Origin: Collinsella aerofaciens
GTDB lineage: Bacteria; Actinomycetota; Coriobacteriia; Coriobacteriales; Coriobacteriaceae
Direction of reading: 5' to 3'
NCBI RefSeq assembly: GCF_015555045.1
Contig: NZ_JADNJQ010000024.1
Coordinates: forward strand, 1-33,029
Length of the DNA: 33,029 nt
In this document: positions 23,669 to 30,578 of the stretch, piece after piece
Layout of the letters: each line of letters starts with the position of its first letter
Numbering within the stretch: the first letter of the stretch is position 1
Notes under the pieces: model-generated
What the model saw: the letters and a program-made list of their open reading frames with translations, nothing else
The model's database searches: none
Told to the model about the DNA's origin: nothing
Translations under genes and position numbers: made by a program

Positions 23669-24415
23669 ATGGAAAAGCTGGGAGTTATTGGCGGCATGGG
23701 CGCCGAGGCCACGTCGTATTACTACGACCAGGTGGTGCGTCATACGGCTGCTGCCTGCGATCAGGAACATATCGACATGGTGGTACTCTCCAAGTCGACC
23801 ATGCCCGACCGCACGCTGGCCATTAAGACCGGCGAGCATGCCAAACTGCTGGCGACCATGAAAGAGTGCGCCCAGGCACTCGAGTCGCTGGGCTGTGCAC
23901 ACATTGCCATTCCCTGCAACACGTCACACTACTTCTATGACCAGATCCAGTCGTTTACGAAGGTGCCGATTATCCACATGCCGCGTGAGTCGGTGCGCTA
24001 TGCTCTGGCCGGTGCGGTGATGGGGGAGTGCGAGTTCGACCCCAACCTGAGTATGCCGGCCGAGCCGGTGCATAAGATCGGCATCATGGGCACCGATGGC
24101 ACCGTGGGCGCGGGCGTCTACGGCCGCGAATGTAAGGCTGCGGGTGTTGAGGTCGTCTATCCCAGCGAGAAACGTCAGAACGATGTGATGTCGCTTATCT
24201 ACGATGATGTGAAGGCCGGACGTGAGCCCGATATGGATAAGTTCGACCGCGTGATGTGGGAGTTCGCCCGTAGCGGCTGCGACCGCGTCATTCTGGCCTG
24301 CACCGAGCTCTCGGTGCTGCAGAAGTACCGAGAGATGCCCGAGATCACCCTCGACGCCATGGACGTCCTGGTGCGCGAATCCATCATCCGTTGCGGTGCT
24401 CCCTACCGCCTCTAG
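23669..24415 (+). CDS. Aspartate/glutamate racemase family protein
   Basis: 248 residues. ATG 23669 with AAGGAGG 5 bases upstream decides the start; the ATG at 23585 is part of the intergenic stem-loop region. It begins LGVIGGMGAEATSYYYDQVV, as in aspartate racemases. Catalytic cysteines lie in IPCNTSHYFYDQ and ILACTELSVL. It interconverts L- and D-aspartate or glutamate without cofactor. Lying directly after the D-Asp-ligase-like gene, it most likely supplies D-Asp to it for peptidoglycan cross-bridges. Confidence 0.9.
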   Translation: MEKLGVIGGMGAEATSYYYDQVVRHTAAACDQEHIDMVVLSKSTMPDRTLAIKTGEHAKLLATMKECAQALESLGCAHIAIPCNTSHYFYDQIQSFTKVPIIHMPRESVRYALAGAVMGECEFDPNLSMPAEPVHKIGIMGTDGTVGAGVYGRECKAAGVEVVYPSEKRQNDVMSLIYDDVKAGREPDMDKFDRVMWEFARSGCDRVILACTELSVLQKYREMPEITLDAMDVLVRESIIRCGAPYRL

Positions 24416-24430
24416 CTTCCGATCTGCCAA

Positions 24431-24452
24431 AAAGGGACAGGTTAATATTGGT
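24431..24452 (+). repeat. Possible REP-like repeat fragment
   Basis: AAAGGGACAGGTTAATATTGG shares GGGNCAGGTTA with the REP-like repeat at 7962-7990. It lies in the space between the converging racemase and EcfT genes. Confidence 0.35.
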
Positions 24453-24474
24453 AGGTTTTGTCTGGTGAAACAGT

Positions 24475-24512
24475 AAAGGCCTCGGCTCGTTTGGTGCGAG
24501 CCGAGGCCTTTT
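24475..24512. terminator. Bidirectional terminator between racemase and ecfT
   Basis: AAAGGCCTCGGCTCG and CGAGCCGAGGCCTTT form a 15-bp perfect stem with a T run on the plus strand and an equivalent A run on the other side. It serves both converging units. Confidence 0.95.
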
Positions 24513-24540
24513 GCGTTGGGCGGTTGCTGTCGGTGGTGAA

Positions 24541-25287
24541 CTAGAACAGGAAGCCGATGGCGATGAGGGCGATGCTGACGATGAGCACGGCGATGTCTAG
24601 GCCCTTGATGGGGTAGCGCTTGTACGAGCTGGCGCGCGTACGCAGATAGAAGCCGCGTTGTTCTGCCGCCAAGGCTGTGGCATCGGTCTTGCCCACGCTT
24701 GAGATGAGCAGCGGCACGCACAGTGGCAGCATGAGCTTAAGCTTCTTAATGGGGTTCTTGGTGTCGTACTCGACGCCGCGTGCGGTCTGCGCCTCCATGA
24801 TGGCGTTCATCTCCTGACCAAACACCGGCACGAAGCGCAGCGCCGTGGTAAAGGTGAAGGCATAGCGATACGGCACGTGCAGCACCTCGACGCAGGCGTT
24901 GGCAAGGTCGTTGAGCTTGGTCACCATGAGCATGAGGATGAGTGGTAACGCCACACCCAGCAGGCGCAGACAGGCCTTCGATCCTGTGATGAGACCCGTG
25001 TCGGTGATAAAGCCCCACACCACGTTGCCATCGCGCATAAAGGCCAGCTGGAGCACCAGCATGATAAGCGCGAGCGGAATCAGCAACTTGAGCAGCGAGA
25101 ACAGACGGTCGACGACGCCGGCATAGGCACCCAGCGCAAGGGTGAGTGCCAAAAAGCCCAGCAGCGCCACGTAGGTGTCGGACAAGAAGATGCCGACGAT
25201 GATGGCGGCGGCGAGGCCCAGTTTGACGACGGGATTCAGGCGATGCAGCAGCGTATCGCCCGGCATGTAGTCGATGACGTTAACCAC
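24541..25287 (-). CDS. ecfT: ECF transporter transmembrane subunit EcfT
   Basis: Membrane scaffold of an energy-coupling-factor vitamin/amino-acid importer, linking ATPases to the S component. Five to six hydrophobic helices. The two coupling helices carry the ARG-type motifs in QTARGVEYD and EQRGFYLRTR. GTG 25287, overlapping the ATPase stop by 8 bases with AAGGAG 10 bases upstream, gives 248 residues. ATG 25320 (259 residues, GAGG 6 bases upstream) is a possible alternative. Third gene of the S-ATPase-T operon. Confidence 0.9.
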   Translation of the reverse strand: MVNVIDYMPGDTLLHRLNPVVKLGLAAAIIVGIFLSDTYVALLGFLALTLALGAYAGVVDRLFSLLKLLIPLALIMLVLQLAFMRDGNVVWGFITDTGLITGSKACLRLLGVALPLILMLMVTKLNDLANACVEVLHVPYRYAFTFTTALRFVPVFGQEMNAIMEAQTARGVEYDTKNPIKKLKLMLPLCVPLLISSVGKTDATALAAEQRGFYLRTRASSYKRYPIKGLDIAVLIVSIALIAIGFLF

Positions 25288-27031
25288 GGTGGACCATCTC
25301 CTTGGCAATTCGAACGACATCGGTGACCTCGCTCACCTGCGCAAAAGCGGGCGAGACGGAAGATGCCAGACGGCGCGAGAGTTCAATAACCTGGGGAGGC
25401 TCCACGTAGGCACGCCGCATGAGATCGATGTTCAAGAATAGCTCGTGCGTGCGGCCGCGGTCGAGGATGCGACCGTCGGCCATTACCACAATGCGCTCGG
25501 CAAAGTCGGAGACGACTTCCATATCGTGGCAGACCATGATAACGGCGCAACCGCGCTCGGCCATGGTACGCACCGTTTCCATGACGGTCATGCACTCGCG
25601 GTAATCAAGGCCGCTCGTGGGCTCGTCGAGCACGACGATCTTGGGCTCAACCACTACGACGGAGGCAAGCGCCACCATTTGTCGCTGGCCGCGCGAGAGC
25701 GAGAAGGGCGCCTCGTCGGCCGGCAAGCCAAAGCGGTCGATGACGAGCTGGGCGCGACGCAGGGCTTCGGCGCGGTCGATGCCGGCAAGTTCTAGACCAA
25801 AGGCGACCTCGTCGAGCACGGTGTCTTTGCAGATTTGGCGGTCGGGGTTCTGGAAAAGCGTTGCGACCTCGCGGGCAATGCGACTCGTGGGAACCGCGGC
25901 GGTGTCCAAGCCCGTAACGCGCACGCTGCCCGAGGCGGGCTTAAGCAGGCCCGTGAGCAGCTTGGTGAGCGTAGTCTTGCCGGCGCCGTTTTGTCCGACA
26001 ATGCCCACGAGCTCGCCGGGGTAGAGCGTCAGACTAAGGTCGTGGACGGCGGCACCGCCGTTGGGATAGGCAAACTCAACGTGATCGAAGGTGAGCACGG
26101 GCTCGGCGTCCTTAGCATGAGGGCGCAACGACGGGGCGTGCGGTGAGCCCGCGGGCGCTTGGACTTCGCTGGCCGTGTGTGCGGGGTCGACGATGCCCGA
26201 AATCAGGCGTTCAGCCTCGTCGACATCCAAGCAAGGGGTGCCGCTTGCCAGGCCATCGGCCGCGAGACTATTGAAGATTCGTGTGACGCGGGGGCAGTCG
26301 ACGCCAATGGTGCGAAGCTCATCGGTGTGTGCGAAGACCTCGTGCGGCTCGCCCTGCAGCGCGATTTCGCCATGGTTGAGCACGAGCACGCGGTTGCAGT
26401 ACTCCGAGAGCAGAGCGACCTTTTGCTCAACGACGACGATGGTGATGCCGAGTGCGCGGTTTGCCTCGCGCAGGGTCTCGAAGACCAGCGTAGAGCTGGC
26501 GGGGTCGAGTGCTGCGGTGGGTTCGTCGAGCACCAGCACGCGGGGGCGCATAGCGAGGATGGCGGCAATGGCCACCTTTTGCTTCTGTCCGCCCGAGAGG
26601 TTGGCGATCTCGCGGTCGCGCAGGTCGCTGATGCCGACGGTTTCGAGTGTCTCGCTTACGCGCTGTTCAATCTGATCATGGGGGACGCCAAAGTTCTCCA
26701 GACCAAAGAGCATCTCGTCCTCGACAACCGAGGCGACCATCTGCGTGTCGATGTCCTGCAGCACGCTGCCGACGATCTGCGATACGTCGGTGAGCGAGAC
26801 TTCGCAGGTGTCACGGCCGTCAACCATGACGGACCCAAAGAACGTGCCGGTGTAGTGGTGGGGTACGGCGCCCGACAAGCAAGCGGCAAGCGTGGACTTG
26901 CCGGCGCCCGAGGGCCCGATGATGCCGATGAAATCTCCCTTGTTCACGCTGAGCGAGATGTGGCTGAGCGCCTGCTCGGTCTGCGTGCCATAGGAGAACG
27001 AGACATCGTCGACGTTGATGATCGTTTTCAT
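25280..27031 (-). CDS. ECF transporter ATPase with two fused ABC domains
   Basis: 583 residues containing both ATPase halves of an ECF transporter in one chain. Domain 1 (1-270): GPSGAGKSTLA Walker A, LSGGQKQKVAIA signature, VLVLDEPTAALD Walker B. Domain 2 (310-583): GQNGAGKTTLTK, LSRGQRQMVALA, VVLDEPTSGLD. Linker around 270-310. It corresponds to EcfA1 plus EcfA2, which are separate proteins in many firmicutes. ATG 27031 with AAAGG 7 bases upstream. It overlaps ecfT; the S-component gene lies upstream across a 213-base spacer with repeats. Confidence 0.93.
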   Translation of the reverse strand: MKTIINVDDVSFSYGTQTEQALSHISLSVNKGDFIGIIGPSGAGKSTLAACLSGAVPHHYTGTFFGSVMVDGRDTCEVSLTDVSQIVGSVLQDIDTQMVASVVEDEMLFGLENFGVPHDQIEQRVSETLETVGISDLRDREIANLSGGQKQKVAIAAILAMRPRVLVLDEPTAALDPASSTLVFETLREANRALGITIVVVEQKVALLSEYCNRVLVLNHGEIALQGEPHEVFAHTDELRTIGVDCPRVTRIFNSLAADGLASGTPCLDVDEAERLISGIVDPAHTASEVQAPAGSPHAPSLRPHAKDAEPVLTFDHVEFAYPNGGAAVHDLSLTLYPGELVGIVGQNGAGKTTLTKLLTGLLKPASGSVRVTGLDTAAVPTSRIAREVATLFQNPDRQICKDTVLDEVAFGLELAGIDRAEALRRAQLVIDRFGLPADEAPFSLSRGQRQMVALASVVVVEPKIVVLDEPTSGLDYRECMTVMETVRTMAERGCAVIMVCHDMEVVSDFAERIVVMADGRILDRGRTHELFLNIDLMRRAYVEPPQVIELSRRLASSVSPAFAQVSEVTDVVRIAKEMVHRG

Positions 27032-27049
27032 GGATACCTTTCATAGTCA

Positions 27050-27118
27050 TTGGGGACAGTCTTAAATGACCAGTTGTTTAAGACCGTCCCAAAAAAGCTC
27101 GTTGTTTGGGACGGTCTT
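27050..27118. repeat. Overlapping inverted repeats of the GGGACGGTCTT type
   Basis: Three related segments: TTGGGGACAGTCTTAAA (27050-27066), TTTAAGACCGTCCCAA (27077-27092) and TTTGGGACGGTCTT (27105-27118). The second pairs with either neighbour; the 27080-27093/27105-27118 pairing is a perfect 14 bp. It is a REP-like cluster between ecfS and the ATPase gene. Confidence 0.75.
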
Positions 27119-27136
27119 TGGTGGTGAAGCACGGAG

Positions 27137-27237
27137 ACGGCTTTACGAGGGGCCCCAGGTTGGCGCGAAAGAGGAGCGAAGCGTACTTGGGTACGCGAGC
27201 GACGAATGAACGCCAAGATGGGGTGGCTCGTAAAGCC
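27137..27237. repeat. Long imperfect inverted repeat/structured element
   Basis: CGGCTTTACGAG (27137-27148) and CTCGTAAAGCCG (27226-27237) are perfect arms. Further inside, CCCCAGGTTGGCG matches CGCCAAGATGGGG, and the centre holds GCGTACTTGGGTACGC. The whole 101 bases can fold as one long stem on either strand. It could be an intercistronic RNA processing element or a small repeat element. Confidence 0.65.
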
Positions 27238-27244
27238 GAACGGG

Positions 27245-27817
27245 TTAGTTGAGCCTAAGGGCCTTCTGGATGGGCAGGTAGAGGGCGCCGACCAGAATGG
27301 CGTTAAAGACGGCGGTCATGGCGACGACGGGCAACATGGCGGCGGCGAGCTCGCCGACCACGCCGAGCATGGCCATCTTGATGACCATGAAGATGACGCC
27401 GGAGACAAAGGTGGTCAGGAAGGTTGCGACAATGGCGATCGCGGGCTTGATCTGACCGTCCTTGCCGGCGGCGTTGACGATGCCGGCCATGAGCATGGCG
27501 GCGATGCCCTCGGCGGCAAAATCGACAAACGGCGAAGTGGTGGTGATCTGGATCACGGCAGCCGAGATGAGGCCAATGACGAGCGCCTGGCCGATGTTGG
27601 GGCGAACGACCAGGATGGTGAGGCAGAAGGCCGAGATGATGAACTCGGGGCTGATCATGCCGCCCGAGATGCCCGAGATTGCCTTGCCGACGGTGAAGTT
27701 GAGGATGAAGCCGGCGGCGAGCAGGATGGCGAGCAGGACGAGAGCACGGACGTCGAGTTTGCCACGGTCGGCGGTCTGGACGGTGCGGGGCTGGGTGGCG
27801 GTGGTGTTCTGAGACAT
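27245..27817 (-). CDS. ECF transporter S component, probable tryptophan-specific (TrpP-like)
   Basis: Substrate-binding membrane subunit, 190 residues, about five or six hydrophobic helices. ATG 27817 with AAAGG about 8 bases upstream; the ORF could begin earlier but without a site. The middle (FIISAFCLTILVVRPNIGQA, then GLISAAVIQITTTSP) resembles the TrpP group of S components. The strongest substrate clue is upstream: a short leader reading frame with three consecutive Trp codons and a terminator. With the double ATPase and EcfT downstream it forms a dedicated importer. Tryptophan as substrate is inferred. Confidence 0.8.
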   Translation of the reverse strand: MSQNTTATQPRTVQTADRGKLDVRALVLLAILLAAGFILNFTVGKAISGISGGMISPEFIISAFCLTILVVRPNIGQALVIGLISAAVIQITTTSPFVDFAAEGIAAMLMAGIVNAAGKDGQIKPAIAIVATFLTTFVSGVIFMVIKMAMLGVVGELAAAMLPVVAMTAVFNAILVGALYLPIQKALRLN

Positions 27818-27862
27818 GGTGAAAATCCTTTCGAAATGGGAGTGCAAGAGAAAAGCGGAGGC

Positions 27863-27992
27863 GCGTGATGCGAATGCGATCGGGCTCGAGATAGAAAAAG
27901 GCCCCCGGTCGAAACCGGAGGCCTTCCAATCACCTAGAGCGCAAAAACAGGCGTGAGGGACTCACTGTCGACCGATCGTATTCGCATCACGC
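27863..27992 (-). other. Leader RNA with 20-of-21-bp long-range complementarity
   Basis: Bases 27972-27992, which are the leader-peptide codons immediately after the Trp codons, are complementary to 27863-27883, located after the terminator and before the S gene. One A-C mismatch interrupts 21 positions. The pairing would enclose the terminator and the leader stop codon. Confidence 0.75.
27895..27925 (-). terminator. Attenuator terminator before the ECF S gene
   Basis: On the minus strand AAGGCCTCCGGT and ACCGGGGGCCTT pair (12 bp, one T.G) around a TTCG tetraloop, followed by TTTTTC. It stands between the Trp leader peptide and the S-component gene and would stop transcription when the leader is translated freely. 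Confidence 0.88.
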
Positions 27993-28030
27993 CACCACCA
28001 GTTGTTGAGAGACTTCATCGTGTTCTTCAT
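27962..28030 (-). CDS. Tryptophan leader peptide (22 aa)
   Basis: ATG 28030 to TGA 27962, AAAGGAG 8 bases upstream. It reads MKNTMKSLNN, then three consecutive Trp, then RDANTIGRQ. Three tandem Trp codons in a 22-codon frame before a terminator are the hallmark of ribosome-stalling attenuation: low charged tRNA-Trp stalls the ribosome here. The following segment GGCGTGA can pair with TCACGCC (27950-27956). It regulates the downstream ECF transporter genes. Confidence 0.88.
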   Translation of the reverse strand: MKNTMKSLNNWWWRDANTIGRQ

Positions 28031-28093
28031 GTTGGTGGCTCCTTTCGTGATGCCGTGGCGCGGTCGCACCTAGTTGCTGTTGCGCTGCACTAT

Positions 28094-28109
28094 AGCACAG
28101 CAAAGTGTG
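28094..28109 (-). promoter_or_regulatory. Possible -10 region for the Trp-leader transcript
   Basis: TATAGT on the minus strand within a GC-rich background about 60 bases before the leader-peptide ATG; nearby GCAC...GTGC inverted bases may bind a regulator. The -35 is poor. Confidence 0.35.
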
Positions 28110-28158
28110 TGCGGGGAAATCTTTTTTGAAAAGATTTCAGGCGGGTTTCCTATCGCTC

Positions 28159-28195
28159 AAAAGAACGGGCGGGTTGACCTGCGCCATCCCGCCCG
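28159..28195 (-). terminator. Terminator after the C69 peptidase gene
   Basis: On the minus strand CGGGCGGG and CCCGCCCG form an 8-bp stem followed by TTCTTTT. Confidence 0.7.
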
Positions 28196-28208
28196 CACCA
28201 GCGAGGGG

Positions 28209-30170
28209 CTACTCCTTATTGCGGCGATAGAGGAAGTAGCCGCCTGCGAAGATAACGGCAACACCGGCGACGGCGAATGCAGCCACCATACGGCCATCAA
28301 AACGATCACCGGTGGTGGGCAGGCCGCCCTTGGTGTTCGTCTTGTTGGTGGTTACCGTGGTCGTGGTATCCGACTTACCAGGCTTCTCGGGCTTGGTGGC
28401 GGGCTGCTCGGGCTTAGTGGGCTGCTCAGGCTGCTCGGGGGTGCTGGGCTGTTCGGGCTTACCGGGCTGCTCGGGAGTGCCGGGCTGATCCGGGGTGACC
28501 GGGTCGGTGGCAAGGGCGTCCTTGGCGTAGGTGATGGACTCCTTGAGGCCCTTGGTCTCGGTGTTCAGGTCGCTCGGGGTGAAGCGCTCGTCAAAGTTTC
28601 CGGCCTTCTGATAAGCGCGCATCTCCTGGAGCAGGGCCTTGCACTTCTTGTAGGTGTTCTCGGTGGCAGCCTTGCCTGCCTTGTTGGCCAGAGCGGTGCG
28701 ACCCTCGGTGGTCGTCTCGGCCAGCATAGCGGCGTCAACTTCCTTGTTCTGCTCGATGAGCTCGTTCTGGAGCGCGTCGAGGTAGGTGCGGACACTGGTA
28801 CCAAGGGTGTCAGGGTTCTCAAAGCAGAGCGAGCTGATGTCCATGAGGACGTAGTTAATGGAGTTCTCGGGCTCCTCGTTGTACACGACGTCTTTCGCAT
28901 TGCAGTGGTCGAAGGAGACGGTCTGATCGCTGAAGTAGGGGCTAACTTCAGTTATCAGAGCGGAGTACAGCGGGATGGCGACAGAGTACGCGGCACGGGA
29001 GAGCATTTCCCACTGGATGGTAGCGACTTCGGGATCATACCCGCGACGAATCTGGAAGAGATTGATCTCGGTGTTGCGCTCGCTGCCGATGCAATAAACG
29101 CCATCAGTGTTCGCGTTGAGACCAGGGACGTTCTCTCCGCGGTTGCCGAAGGCACGAATCAGCTCAAAGGTGCTCCAACCAGACTTGCCAGGCTTGAAGA
29201 ACAGAGGCTGGATTTCGCTGACCATAGCTCCCTTTTGGACGGGTTTTCCATCCTTATCGGTGATAGTTTTAATTTCGTAATCCGTGCCTTCGGTCAGCTG
29301 ACTAGCAAAATAATGGCGGCCTTGCACATAGCGGGACCATTGGTTAACGCCAGAATCGGCGAGGCTTTCGCCATACGTTTGGGCGACATCGAATTTACCG
29401 TCAGCGGAGTATTTGGCGAAACCCTTCTCCACGGGCATGGACTCGATGTCCTTGGAGTGCAGGCAGTTCTCAGTATCGTTCAGGTCGACATCGTAGTTGA
29501 GGCTGCCGATGTTGGGGTTGAGTGAGGCGACGTCGTCGGCCAGCTTCATGGCAATCCATTGATGGGCAGAAAGCGTGGCGAACAGCCAGGTCTCGTTGTT
29601 GTCGGCGATAATGATCTGGTCGTTAGTGCAAGTGCCCTGCTCGTCGATCAGGCTGCCGAGGAGCTCGACGCCCTCGCGGGCATTGGCGCTCTGGCCCAGG
29701 ATGACGCTGCCGTAGCTGTACTCGCCGATGCCGGTAGCCTCATCGATTGGGTCTGCTGCTTTGGCATCCTCGTTATAGGAGGTGCTCAGCGTAGCGGAGC
29801 AAGAGACACCCTTCTCGTTGATACCGGCTTCGGAGTAGGCGTCGGTGTGGCCCTCCCAATTGGAGGGATGGTCACGTACGTAGCTGTAGCGATATGTAGG
29901 CTTATTCGAAGTGTATTCGAAAGCAGACTCATTCGAGCTGTACGTAAAGCCGGCTTCGTGGGCGGGTTCGATGCCATAGTGCTTGAGATAGCGCTTGCCA
30001 AAGTCCTCGGCACGGCCATAGTACGTGTTGCCGTCGGCCGTTAGATCTTTGCCCATGTACATCTGCGTGCAGGCGAGCGCAGAGGTCGGCATGGACATGA
30101 TGGTTACAGCTCCAAAGGCGAGGCCTATGCCTAGCTTCTTGAGCGCGTTGACGGGGTGAGTTTTCCTCAT
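28209..30170 (-). CDS. Sortase-anchored C69 family dipeptidase
   Basis: 653 residues. The N-terminal export signal ends at SALA, and Cys34 follows directly; in C69 (PepD-type) Ntn-hydrolases that Cys becomes the N-terminal nucleophile. The catalytic body (about 34-500) contains DGNTYYGRAEDFG, GINEKGVSCSATLS and SNESAF. After it lie a Pro/Glu/Lys repeat tail (PEQPGKPEQP type, about 565-605), then LPTTG, a hydrophobic helix and RRNKE, a sortase anchoring signal. It should sit on the cell wall and hydrolyse dipeptides outside the cell. GGAGGG lies just before ATG 30170. An upstream hairpin (30190-30213) and a TATAAT (30316-30321) mark its leader. Confidence 0.92.
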   Translation of the reverse strand: MRKTHPVNALKKLGIGLAFGAVTIMSMPTSALACTQMYMGKDLTADGNTYYGRAEDFGKRYLKHYGIEPAHEAGFTYSSNESAFEYTSNKPTYRYSYVRDHPSNWEGHTDAYSEAGINEKGVSCSATLSTSYNEDAKAADPIDEATGIGEYSYGSVILGQSANAREGVELLGSLIDEQGTCTNDQIIIADNNETWLFATLSAHQWIAMKLADDVASLNPNIGSLNYDVDLNDTENCLHSKDIESMPVEKGFAKYSADGKFDVAQTYGESLADSGVNQWSRYVQGRHYFASQLTEGTDYEIKTITDKDGKPVQKGAMVSEIQPLFFKPGKSGWSTFELIRAFGNRGENVPGLNANTDGVYCIGSERNTEINLFQIRRGYDPEVATIQWEMLSRAAYSVAIPLYSALITEVSPYFSDQTVSFDHCNAKDVVYNEEPENSINYVLMDISSLCFENPDTLGTSVRTYLDALQNELIEQNKEVDAAMLAETTTEGRTALANKAGKAATENTYKKCKALLQEMRAYQKAGNFDERFTPSDLNTETKGLKESITYAKDALATDPVTPDQPGTPEQPGKPEQPSTPEQPEQPTKPEQPATKPEKPGKSDTTTTVTTNKTNTKGGLPTTGDRFDGRMVAAFAVAGVAVIFAGGYFLYRRNKE

Positions 30171-30189
30171 TTTCCCTCCCAGCGTGCGA

Positions 30190-30213
30190 AAGCCCTCTGT
30201 CGCCAGAGGGCTT
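30190..30213 (-). other. Leader hairpin before the C69 gene
   Basis: AAGCCCTCTG and CAGAGGGCTT form a 10-bp stem around GCGA, ending 20 bases before the ATG. It may be a leader structure; no T run follows. Confidence 0.5.
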
Positions 30214-30476
30214 CAGCCAATAAAGACACCTCATTAGCGTAACGAACTAGAAACAATATTCATCTATGAAAGAAACTTACTCGATAAGCGTGATGAAATA
30301 TGCGATGAGCGGTTAATTATACTCAGTTTGTAGCTTTATTTTAATAAAGACGCCCTGCAATTACTGTAGCCGAATAAAGTAGCTGGGAATGCCCGAAATG
30401 AGAATCCCCTGCTGTTTGGCAAATGCATAAACGGCAGGGGAGACGATAATTGGATGAATATCATGCCAATATGGAA
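30214..30476. other. AT-rich intergenic region
   Basis: Part of a 306-base stretch without a gene (30171-30476). Visible in it: a minus-strand TATAAT (30316-30321) with a weak TTAAAA -35 (probable C69 promoter), the inverted repeat CTTTATT/AATAAAG (30334-30349) next to that -35 as a possible operator, and a terminator-like hairpin (30406-30440). Nothing else is recognised. Confidence 0.6.
30406..30440 (-). terminator. Hairpin after the small membrane peptide gene
   Basis: On the minus strand CCCCTGCCGTTT and AAACAGCAGGGG pair with a single C-A mismatch, followed by ATTCTCATTT. Likely end of the lipid-kinase/small-peptide operon. Confidence 0.55.
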
Positions 30477-30569
30477 TTACTTCTTCCGGCGGTGGATCAC
30501 GTTGATCGCATAGCCGACGAGCATGGCCAAAACGATGATGATAAAGCCGAGCAGGGGATTGTCGTTCAT
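30477..30569 (-). CDS. 30-aa single-helix membrane peptide
   Basis: ATG 30569 to TAA 30477, preceded by AGGAGG 6 bases upstream that overlaps the end of the lipid-kinase gene (10-base gap). It starts MNDNPLL, then a hydrophobic helix GFIIIVLAMLVGYAINVI, then a basic end HRRKK. The good ribosome site, one membrane helix and positively charged C-terminus make this a real small protein, co-transcribed with the lipid kinase. Its role is unknown; it may assist a membrane enzyme. Confidence 0.8.
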   Translation of the reverse strand: MNDNPLLGFIIIVLAMLVGYAINVIHRRKK

Positions 30570-30578
30570 AGGGTCCTC

